From an uncultured Eubacteriales bacterium (GTDB lineage: Bacteria; Bacillota; Clostridia; Oscillospirales; CAG-272): a stretch of DNA of 6,025 bases. Below are positions 1-6,025 of the stretch, one piece after another. The notes beneath the pieces were generated by a model. It saw only the letters and a program-made list of their open reading frames with translations, had not been told where the DNA came from and ran no database searches. The position numbers and the translations under genes are program-made. The stretch's first letter is position 1; each line of letters opens with the position of its first letter. Location: positions 1 to 6,025 of the forward strand of contig CATYXQ010000079.1 in NCBI GenBank assembly GCA_958414825.1. The letters are read 5' to 3'.

Positions 1-597
<597 letters not shown>

Positions 598-657
598 AGT
601 CTCCCTATATCGGCCGTGTTGAACAAAACAGCTGAAATACATTTCGCTTTTTCCGCA

Positions 658-694
658 AAAATCCGAGGTATATTCTTGATATACCTCGGATTTT
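658..694. terminator. Stem-loop, 16-bp perfect stem, probable terminator of the SLH gene
   Basis: The arms at 658-673 and 679-694 are exact reverse complements (16 bp, AAAATCCGAGGTATAT and its complement) around the 5-base loop TCTTG. It begins 60 bases after the SLH stop codon. The A-run on the left and T-run on the right belong to the stem, so each strand's transcript ends the hairpin with U residues (four on plus, five on minus). That fits an intrinsic terminator that could work in both directions between convergent genes. Confidence 0.75.
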
Positions 695-716
695 CAGCAT
701 ACGGAATAATACACAA

Positions 717-763
717 GCAAAGCGGAAATATGCTTTGCTTATCGAAGCATATTTCCGCTTTGC
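717..763 (-). terminator. Stem-loop, 19-bp perfect stem, probable terminator of the SH3/C39 gene
   Basis: The arms at 717-735 and 745-763 are exact reverse complements (19 bp, GCAAAGCGGAAATATGCTT and its complement) around a 9-base loop. The hairpin starts 10 bases beyond the minus-strand stop codon at 774-776, where a terminator or a 3'-end stabilising structure for that gene is expected. The sequence following the stem on the minus strand is only modestly T-rich (TTGTGTATT), so termination may be partial, with the 658-694 hairpin acting as a second stop. Confidence 0.65.
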
Positions 764-773
764 CAATCACAGT

Positions 774-1712
774 TTAATAAACAAGGGTTTTCACAATATA
801 CGGATACACCGCATAAAAATCTGCGAGCGTTGTACGGGTTTCTGATCCAGGATCATGAACTTTAAAATTCTTTGTTTCCAATCCCTCTCCCGTATAACCA
901 TACACAACGACGAAATGCATCGAACCGTTCGCTTTCTTCGCATGTACGATAACCGGTTTGCCCGCCGCTAAATTAGCATGCAAAAACGATGTATCGGTCG
1001 CCTTTCCGACGCTATAACCGGTCGGCCAGTAAATTGCACCGGTTGATGTAAATTTTTCGCTTTGCAAAATATTTGCCGGCGTTACGGTTGTACCGCGGCG
1101 ATAACTCTCGGTCATGGCAAGCGCTGTGACCGCGCATCCGTGCGTACGCAGACTCTCCCCGCTGCCCGGCAGCGTCAGACGCGCCCAGCGGCTGTCATAC
1201 TGTTTATACGAAGTTATGCTGAGGTTTATCGGTTCGGTCAAAGTATCTTTTGACACCGCAAGATACTGCGAGGCCACATATCCCACCGAATTTCCGTTAT
1301 AAAGCACCTTGATGAAATTTCCGTATGTACCGAGACATAGCACGGTCTCACCGTTTTTCAGTTTTCCCTTTACCGAATACCCAAGCCCCGCTCCGCTGCG
1401 CACGTTTAAGTTCGATCCATTCGTTTGCACAGTTGCGACCGGCAGCCCCAGCGCCTGTATATACGATGCGGAAGCATAGCCGTACAACCCATCGCCGTAC
1501 TCAATATGCCACCAGTTTCCCGTCTTATCATGTATCGTAATAACCTGTCCGTCATATAACGAGGCTTTCACTGTCGAACCGGTACTCGGCTCCGTCCGAA
1601 CATTCAGCGTCGTTTTCACATGTACCTGACCGCCGTCAAGTGCAGAAGATCCCAATGCAAGCGCAGCGGATATTGCAGCCAGTGAAAACGCAACCGTGAG
1701 TTGTTTTTTCAT
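774..1712 (-). CDS. Secreted protein with two bacterial SH3 repeats and a C39-like peptidase domain
   Basis: A 312-residue exported protein. Residues 1-24 form a signal peptide (Lys-Lys, a long Ala/Leu-rich core, likely cleavage after SSA at 22-24). Two bacterial SH3 repeats follow, at about 29-87 and 92-152, each with an LNVR motif (36-39 and 102-105) and ending in GYASASYI or GYVASQYL. In known wall proteins such repeats bind peptidoglycan. Residues 160-312 fit the C39-like papain-fold family (Peptidase_C39_2): candidate oxyanion Gln171 in KQYDSRW, nucleophile Cys193 in THGCAVTALAM, His266 in MHFVVVYGY and Asp287 in KVHDPGS, so the active site looks intact. No transporter part is attached and no bacteriocin gene is adjacent, so it is not a leader-peptide-processing exporter. 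The substrate is unknown; a wall-located protease or amidase-like role is inference. The start is fixed by a strong AGGAGG 8 bases upstream. Confidence 0.88.
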   Translation of the reverse strand: MKKQLTVAFSLAAISAALALGSSALDGGQVHVKTTLNVRTEPSTGSTVKASLYDGQVITIHDKTGNWWHIEYGDGLYGYASASYIQALGLPVATVQTNGSNLNVRSGAGLGYSVKGKLKNGETVLCLGTYGNFIKVLYNGNSVGYVASQYLAVSKDTLTEPINLSITSYKQYDSRWARLTLPGSGESLRTHGCAVTALAMTESYRRGTTVTPANILQSEKFTSTGAIYWPTGYSVGKATDTSFLHANLAAGKPVIVHAKKANGSMHFVVVYGYTGEGLETKNFKVHDPGSETRTTLADFYAVYPYIVKTLVY

Positions 1713-1720
1713 ATTTGTTT

Positions 1721-1726
1721 CCTCCT
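1721..1726 (-). promoter_or_regulatory. Ribosome binding site of the SH3/C39 gene
   Basis: On the minus strand the sequence reads AAAGGAGGAAACAAATATG. AGGAGG lies 8 bases before the ATG at 1712, which is near-ideal spacing and fixes the start. The match to the 16S 3' end supports a Bacillota-type host. Confidence 0.85.
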
Positions 1727-1760
1727 TTTACAAATATCCTCCCCATTAAGGACTACCAAT

Positions 1761-1769
1761 ATTTTATCA
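1761..1769 (-). promoter_or_regulatory. Extended -10 promoter for the SH3/C39 gene
   Basis: Read on the minus strand, 1769 to 1761 is TGATAAAAT: an extended -10 (TGn) followed by TAAAAT, five of six bases of the sigma-A -10 consensus. There is no good -35 at 16-18 bases upstream (TTTCTT at best), as is common for extended -10 promoters. Transcription would start near 1754, giving a leader of about 40 bases. This is a consensus match only, not a mapped start site. Confidence 0.5.
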
Positions 1770-1811
1770 CAGAAAAATCAAGAAAGAAAGTGAAAATAAT
1801 TGGCAATAAAG

Positions 1812-1840
1812 TTGACATAAAAAGGAAGAAATGTTACCAT
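1812..1840 (+). promoter_or_regulatory. Sigma-A-type promoter for the dus gene
   Basis: A perfect -35 box TTGACA at 1812-1817 is followed, after a 17-base spacer, by TACCAT at 1835-1840 (four of six consensus bases). TG at 1832-1833 gives an extended -10 (TGTTACCAT). Transcription should begin near 1847, leaving a leader of about 65 bases before the ATG at 1912. The in-frame ATG at 1831 lies inside this promoter, upstream of the predicted transcription start. Confidence 0.65.
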
Positions 1841-1911
1841 TAAATAAAATTCTATTTTTCAGAATCGACGATACCTCCTTCAGCGCCAAACGTCGAAATA
1901 AACAGGAAACT

Positions 1912-2883
1912 ATGAAAATTGAAACCATCAACATTCCGCACGGACTTTGCCTCGCGCCTCTGGCCGGGGTCAGCGATCGTGCGTTTCGCAAAATCTGCCG
2001 CGCGCACGGCGCTGAATATCTCTGTACCGAAATGATCAGTGCGGCCGCAATCTGTTACGGCGACAAAAAAACGCCGCTTCTTGCGGAATTTGACCCAGAT
2101 GAGTTGCCAATCGCCGTTCAGTTGTTCGGATCAAAGCCGGATTTTATGGCCGAAGCGGCAAAACGCATTTCTGAAGGAACACTGGCAAGCTATGTCCGTA
2201 TTCCCTCTGCCATTGACATCAATATGGGCTGCCCCGTTCGGAAAATCGTCTCAAACGGCGAGGGATGCGCACTGATGCGCGACGTTTCGCTTGCCGAAAA
2301 AATCGTCGCCGCTGTCCGGGCGGCCACACATCTGCCCGTTACCGTCAAAATACGCGCCGGCTTTGACGACACACATAAAAACGCCACCGAGATGGCTAAA
2401 GCGCTGGAAGCCGCCGGCGCATCCATGATCTGCGTTCACGGACGTACGCGTGAGCAAATGTACAGCGGCCGCGCCGATCTCTCAATCATCGCCAAAGTCA
2501 AGCAAGCGGTCAAAATCCCTGTGGTCGGCAACGGCGATATTTTCTCGGCTGACGACGCGTTCCGCATGATAGACGACACTGGCTGCGACGGCGTCATGAT
2601 CGCCCGCGGCGCAATGGGAAATCCCTGGATTTTCGGTGAAATTTCCGCCATGATGGAAAAAAAACGCTATACTCCGCCGACGCTCAAAGAAAGAATCGAA
2701 ACGGCTGTGCAGCATCTTGAACTGATGCTTGACACCAAACCCGAACGCACGGCGATCGCTGAAGCGCGCCGTCAAACTGCGCAGTACATTCACAATATGG
2801 AAGGAGCCGCAGCGGCGCGCGGACGTCTGCACACTGCCACAAACGCCGAAGAGATGAAACAGATTCTCCGCAGTCTGCTGTAA
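1912..2883 (+). CDS. dusB: tRNA-dihydrouridine synthase (DusB-type)
   Basis: A 323-residue FMN-dependent enzyme that reduces uridine to dihydrouridine in the D-loop region of tRNAs, using NADPH; cytoplasmic. The Dus TIM-barrel motifs are all present: APLAGVSD (15-22, FMN phosphate region), TEM (39-41), QLFG (70-73), DINMGCP (102-108) with catalytic Cys107, VKIRAG (145-150) with Lys146, HGRTREQMYSG (176-186), GNGDI (206-210) and ARGAMGNPWIF (231-241). The INMGCPVRKIVSNGEGCALM stretch and overall length match the DusB branch typical of Gram-positive bacteria. The C-terminal helical domain (about 255-323) should contact tRNA. I chose the ATG at 1912, preceded by AGGA (short spacing) and starting MKIETINI just ahead of the barrel; the in-frame ATG at 1831 would add 27 non-conserved residues and overlaps the promoter. 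It appears monocistronic, with a hairpin 44 bases downstream. Which uridine it modifies cannot be read from sequence. Confidence 0.95.
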   Translation: MKIETINIPHGLCLAPLAGVSDRAFRKICRAHGAEYLCTEMISAAAICYGDKKTPLLAEFDPDELPIAVQLFGSKPDFMAEAAKRISEGTLASYVRIPSAIDINMGCPVRKIVSNGEGCALMRDVSLAEKIVAAVRAATHLPVTVKIRAGFDDTHKNATEMAKALEAAGASMICVHGRTREQMYSGRADLSIIAKVKQAVKIPVVGNGDIFSADDAFRMIDDTGCDGVMIARGAMGNPWIFGEISAMMEKKRYTPPTLKERIETAVQHLELMLDTKPERTAIAEARRQTAQYIHNMEGAAAARGRLHTATNAEEMKQILRSLL

Positions 2884-2927
2884 CCTCAGCAATCATGACC
2901 CTCGGCCGCGCCCATGGTTTTCGTTAT

Positions 2928-2975
2928 ATAACAAGGAGGTGAAAACGGCAAAAACCGTTTTCACCTCCTTGTTAT
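2928..2975. terminator. Stem-loop, 21-bp perfect stem, probable bidirectional terminator containing a Shine-Dalgarno sequence
   Basis: Arms 2928-2948 and 2955-2975 are exact reverse complements (21 bp) around the loop CAAAAA. It lies between the convergent dus (stop 2881-2883) and VanZ-like (stop 3010-3012) genes, 34 bases from the latter, and could end both transcripts. Neither side has a strong T-tract; the plus side has TTGTTATTATGT, so efficiency as an intrinsic terminator is uncertain. The left arm contains AAGGAGGTGA and the right arm TCACCTCCTT, matching the ideal Shine-Dalgarno and the 16S rRNA 3' end. No start codon is suitably placed after it for translation. Confidence 0.7.
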
Positions 2976-3009
2976 TATGTAAGCAATGAACAATAAACGT
3001 TCATCTTCG

Positions 3010-4413
3010 CTATTTCCAGGCAGGCATAATAATTTTATCACAGATTTCGCCGTCGAGCACGACGTCAAACACATACACCGGCCGATAGAATCCCTTTGTG
3101 TCAATGCGATATTCCATCGTACAGGATAAAACCGAAACTTGACTTGGCGCATAGTATTCAAAGCGATCTCCATTAGCAAATTTTCCTTTGCAGAGCCGTT
3201 TGTAAGCCGCAGACTGCGTCATAACCGGCACGTCCTTATAATACGCAAGCGTTACAAGTCTGTTGGTTATTCCTTTCAGAATCGATCCCTCTTTGTCATA
3301 CCGGCAGTACAGCGCGCCGTCCATAAAACCGCCGTCTATCGGCTGCATGTTCACTGAAAAAGTATAGCGCCCCTCTCCGTCATCGCTGTATTCTGCAGTC
3401 TTTGGAATATAAATGCCATACCCTTTTAAAATTTCCCGCAGAAAAGTCTCATCAACTTTTTTACCAGCCGGTACCAGCACATCTTTTCCGGGCGTGTACT
3501 CATAACTGCGGTCATAATAATTTACATTTAAAAAATCGCCTGTAAAATGATTTGCAAAAATAGTGGTATGATCGTAATAATACGCATCCAAAAATGTGAT
3601 TTTAGCATTTGCGGCAAACTCGGCGCCGAACGCATCACAAGTCGCTTTATTCAAAGGTTCGGTGCGATAAACCGGGACAGAAGTCACAGCGTCGTTCAAT
3701 TCAAACGTTAAATTCCATACGACGCCCTTTGTATCAGCTGTAAAAACCGGAGATTCTTCCAGATTGCCGTATTCTTTCAGATGATAACCCGCATAAAGGC
3801 CGACAAGCACAATAGCGAACGCCGCCGGGAATGCCAAATAGGCAAGACGTTTTTTGAGAGTTTTTTCTTTTCTACCAAACAGAGACAAAACCGCCATGAC
3901 GATACAGTATCCGAGAATACCGCCAAGGGTATTCGCAAACAAATCGTCCACATCCAGCATTCCGCGACCGGTAGCATACTGAACAAGCTCAATGAAAAGC
4001 GAAGTTCCAAATCCAATCACCGGGAGCGCATACCATTTTCTAAGCCGGTTTATCAGCAGCGGGAGCAAAATACCAAGCGGGATAAACAACGCCACATTCA
4101 AAAGCACATTCAGCCAATTTTGCAGAGAACAGCTGTTCCATGCCTCTCTCCACGCGCGAAACAAATGAAAATTTGTAACGGAAGCGCCGCCTGAATCCCT
4201 CAAAAGCGTCGCGTAAACCAAAACCGCGGTATATCCGACCAGCATCAGCGCCGCAATCGCTTTTCCCCACGGAAATTTTTTCGTCCCCTTTGTCTTTATC
4301 CGAAAGATAAAATAGATCGCTGCAAAAATTACACAGCCAACCGCAACCGCAGCGACAGCCAATCCGATCCCGCGCTCAAGCAGGCTGAGAACGAACTGCA
4401 AAAAATCATGCAT
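3010..4413 (-). CDS. VanZ-like membrane protein with large C-terminal extracytoplasmic domain
   Basis: 467 residues. Six hydrophobic segments are visible at about 17-38, 50-71, 101-121, 128-147, 160-179 and 189-210. Residues 55-180 carry the VanZ-like pattern: a YATLL segment (67-71) before the NFHLF loop (81-85), LNVLLNVALFIPLG (101-114), ELVQ (142-145), then DVDDLFANTLGG (154-165). Basic clusters (RIKTKGTKK, NRLRK, GRKEKTLKKR) put the loops after segments 1, 3 and 5 inside, so residues 211-467 should lie outside. That tail is not recognised with confidence. Its end (about 415-467: VLSCTMEYRIDTKGFYRPVYVF) faintly recalls WalI/PepSY-like domains, which is speculation. VanZ of the vancomycin cluster gives low-level teicoplanin resistance, but most VanZ-like proteins are unlinked to resistance, and no van genes are seen here. 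It starts 39 bases after the upstream permease gene and is probably cotranscribed. The ATG at 4413 is supported by GGAGG. Confidence 0.85.
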   Translation of the reverse strand: MHDFLQFVLSLLERGIGLAVAAVAVGCVIFAAIYFIFRIKTKGTKKFPWGKAIAALMLVGYTAVLVYATLLRDSGGASVTNFHLFRAWREAWNSCSLQNWLNVLLNVALFIPLGILLPLLINRLRKWYALPVIGFGTSLFIELVQYATGRGMLDVDDLFANTLGGILGYCIVMAVLSLFGRKEKTLKKRLAYLAFPAAFAIVLVGLYAGYHLKEYGNLEESPVFTADTKGVVWNLTFELNDAVTSVPVYRTEPLNKATCDAFGAEFAANAKITFLDAYYYDHTTIFANHFTGDFLNVNYYDRSYEYTPGKDVLVPAGKKVDETFLREILKGYGIYIPKTAEYSDDGEGRYTFSVNMQPIDGGFMDGALYCRYDKEGSILKGITNRLVTLAYYKDVPVMTQSAAYKRLCKGKFANGDRFEYYAPSQVSVLSCTMEYRIDTKGFYRPVYVFDVVLDGEICDKIIMPAWK

Positions 4414-4418
4414 ACATG

Positions 4419-4423
4419 CCTCC
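4419..4423 (-). promoter_or_regulatory. Ribosome binding site of the VanZ-like gene
   Basis: On the minus strand ACGGAGGCATGTATG places GGAGG 5 bases before the ATG at 4413. An earlier ATG (4417) is out of frame and would give only a three-codon peptide before TGA, overlapping the true start. The site lies in the 39-base gap after the permease stop, which has no obvious promoter or terminator, so translation from a shared transcript is likely. Confidence 0.7.
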
Positions 4424-4452
4424 GTTGATATTTGAACATCTGCCGTCCGCTT

Positions 4453-6025
4453 TTATTTTCGTACAAGCGGAACAAAGACAACTTCGTAGTATCCCTTATT
4501 TACTTTTTGGTCTGCAACGACAGCTTCCTCACCGTCTGTCCCTGTCGTTTTTTCCAACGTATAGTCATTCCAAAACACGACCAGCAGCTGCGTTGTATCA
4601 ATCTCCAAAAACGCGGAGGTCAAACCGTAACCGACCTGCCCTGTAGCGCTGTACATATCGTAAAGCCGCTTTGCTTCTGTGGCGTCCAGCGCTGTCGAAT
4701 CATAATGTAAGCAATATTGTTCCGTATACGACGCATTGTTTTCCCTATCCGAAGCCGGCGTCAACTCGGACGTATCCAAAAGCAAACCGCCGGTAATCCG
4801 GTTTTCATCCCACTTCTCTATTTCTGCATCCGCGCCAGCGGCGGACTTTATCTGCGCTTCCAGCCAGGCAATCGTGCGCTCCATGTCAGCATACAGCGGA
4901 TACGTGGTCAAAGAAATCTTTCTGAACTCATCCCACACATCATGTACAGGCTTTGAAAAAGCAGAATTCGGATTTGTATTGATCACCATCGGAGAATAGA
5001 ATTCCACTTCTCCGACAGACGGGCGGCGCAGACGGTCATAATCCAACACGCCGAGTTCCGCGCGATACAACGCAAAAAATTCTGATACAGGCGCCTCAAA
5101 CTGGGTATACGCTCCGTTTTTCCGCACGGAAAAAGTCATACGAAGCGCATTTCCATACTTTTTAAGCATCGGATCTATCTCATAAAGCAGCGCATTCATA
5201 CGCGGATCGTTTGCATACCGCTCCAAAAAGGGCTGCGTTTTCGGAACAGCTTTGGAAATAAAATATTCCCGCGCAATCGGAATGCCGAGCTTTGTATGCA
5301 TCACCGTCGAAATCCGAAAAGCCGCAATATCCCGATCATACGGATTCAGCAGATTTTGAGCGTCAAATTCAACTGTATTTTCGAGCAGTTCGGACAGCGC
5401 TTCGAGCAGTTCCGGATCGTCAAACCGTCTGTCCTCAAATGCAATATTATTCACCGTAATCTCCGCATAGGATATTGCATCCGCATCCGGAACATATTCG
5501 TCCATTTTAAAAACATCTACGCCGAAGATGATAAAATACAGCGCAAAGCCAAACGAAAATGCCGTCAGACCGCGGAAGCCATGGAACATGGCTTTCGGCG
5601 TTTTGTGTAAAATCGTATTCAAGAGCATGGAACCCAGCAGAGCCCCCGAAATAAAACCGAATATCATCCAAAGCAGATTCGATTCCGAAGTAATCGCATG
5701 GAAAAACAGACCCGTAAAAATCGTTACGACAAATAGAAGCAGATATTTGATGACCGTTCCGACACGTTTGAATACAATCGTTTTTTCCGTATTTTCGATT
5801 GCGCGGCGCCGGTAAATTACCGCCGTTCCGAGTATAAGCGCGGCAATGGCCAAGACAGCGCAAACCAAAGAAAATACGGAAAGTCCGTCTTCATAATGTA
5901 CCGCAGCGTATGCCGCCGGAGACAGCCACGATAAAACGCGCTCCGAAAAATAGTATTCCATGTTATAATAAACCGCATAAGCAGAACGCAGCATGACCAT
6001 CCCGAAATAAGCCGCCAGCGGATAG
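4453..6025 (-). CDS. Probable ABC-2-type transporter permease with large extracytoplasmic C-terminal domain (5' end outside window)
   Basis: The frame is open from the right edge to TAA at 4455-4453. The Met at 6000 is preceded by eight open codons (YPLAAYFG), so it is probably internal. Numbering from that Met, 515 residues are visible. Hydrophobic segments lie at about 41-63, 84-101, 108-128 and 143-163. Basic loops at 64-83 (YRRRAIENTEKTIVFKR) and 131-143 put these loops inside and the rest, 164-515, outside. The visible N-terminus is probably the latter half of a six-span permease. The tail begins DVFKMDEYVPDADAISYAEI and has THTKLGIPIAREYFI-like features (235-248), recalling from memory the DUF6449-type tail of Clostridia ABC permeases; I could not verify this. 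Such genes usually sit next to an ABC ATPase and often a GntR regulator, which would lie beyond the right edge. Substrate unknown. The VanZ-like gene follows in the same unit. Confidence 0.65.
   Translation of the reverse strand, partial: YPLAAYFGMVMLRSAYAVYYNMEYYFSERVLSWLSPAAYAAVHYEDGLSVFSLVCAVLAIAALILGTAVIYRRRAIENTEKTIVFKRVGTVIKYLLLFVVTIFTGLFFHAITSESNLLWMIFGFISGALLGSMLLNTILHKTPKAMFHGFRGLTAFSFGFALYFIIFGVDVFKMDEYVPDADAISYAEITVNNIAFEDRRFDDPELLEALSELLENTVEFDAQNLLNPYDRDIAAFRISTVMHTKLGIPIAREYFISKAVPKTQPFLERYANDPRMNALLYEIDPMLKKYGNALRMTFSVRKNGAYTQFEAPVSEFFALYRAELGVLDYDRLRRPSVGEVEFYSPMVINTNPNSAFSKPVHDVWDEFRKISLTTYPLYADMERTIAWLEAQIKSAAGADAEIEKWDENRITGGLLLDTSELTPASDRENNASYTEQYCLHYDSTALDATEAKRLYDMYSATGQVGYGLTSAFLEIDTTQLLVVFWNDYTLEKTTGTDGEEAVVADQKVNKGYYEVVFVPLVRK

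Noticed and set aside
658..763. CRISPR repeats or insertion-sequence ends
   Set aside because: The hairpins are single, differ from each other, and there are no spacers, transposase gene or target duplications.
774..1712. Bacteriocin exporter peptidase
   Set aside because: A signal peptide and SH3 repeats replace the membrane and ATPase domains, and no GG-leader precursor gene is nearby.
1831..1911. N-terminal extension of the dus gene from the ATG at 1831
   Set aside because: It overlaps the predicted promoter and adds residues not seen in Dus enzymes.
1767..1991. 74-codon minus-strand frame across the divergent promoter region, with an AAGGAGG on the minus strand at about 1873-1879
   Set aside because: The purine-rich site is not followed at proper spacing by the frame's start, and the frame overlaps the dus start and both promoters; likely chance.
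3781..4194. 137-codon plus-strand frame inside the VanZ-like gene
   Set aside because: It is antisense to a well-supported membrane protein; the Lys/Arg/Gln-rich product is typical of a shadow frame.
3010..4413. Glycopeptide resistance gene vanZ
   Set aside because: Only the family fold is shared; no vanH/A/X/R/S genes are present and the protein has a large extra domain.
4406..4417. Three-codon frame (ATG TAT GCA TGA, minus strand) overlapping the VanZ-like start
   Set aside because: It sits directly on the ribosome binding site with almost no spacing; too short to call a leader peptide.

Overview
The window looks like chromosomal DNA of a Gram-positive, Clostridia-like (Bacillota) bacterium of moderate GC. 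The basis is: a cell-wall-anchored SLH protein, a secreted SH3-SH3-C39 protein, a VanZ-like protein, an ABC-2-type permease with a large external domain, AGGAGG-type ribosome binding sites and sigma-A-like extended -10 promoters. No genus can be named from this. Nothing points to phage, plasmid, IS, CRISPR or tRNA/rRNA content.

Layout, left to right: (1) 1-597 (+), the 3' end of a surface protein gene: a Glu-Pro repeat linker, then three SLH repeats that would attach it to the cell wall. (2) 598-773, a short gap between convergent genes with two long perfect stem-loops. (3) 774-1712 (-), a secreted protein with signal peptide, two bacterial SH3 repeats and a C39-like papain-fold peptidase domain. 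(4) 1713-1911, a divergent promoter region with an extended -10 promoter on each strand. (5) 1912-2883 (+), a tRNA-dihydrouridine synthase of the DusB type; its start belongs at 1912, not at the upstream in-frame ATG at 1831. (6) 2884-3009, a convergent gap with a 21-bp perfect stem-loop whose arms contain a full Shine-Dalgarno and its complement. (7) 3010-4413 (-), a VanZ-like membrane protein with an uncharacterised C-terminal domain of about 255 residues. (8) 4453-6025 (-), the 3' part of a membrane protein, most likely an ABC-2-type permease with a large external C-terminal domain; its true start lies beyond the right edge.

The two right-hand genes are on the same strand, 39 bases apart, and probably form one transcription unit ending at the 2928-2975 hairpin. 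Both are predicted to end in a large domain outside the membrane, so they may work together at the cell envelope, possibly with an ABC ATPase gene outside the window. The SLH protein and the SH3/C39 protein are both exported and wall-associated, but they are convergent and separately transcribed. The Dus gene is housekeeping. I see no clear new defence or mobile system; the most unusual items are the VanZ fusion with its permease neighbour and the hairpin carrying the Shine-Dalgarno sequence.
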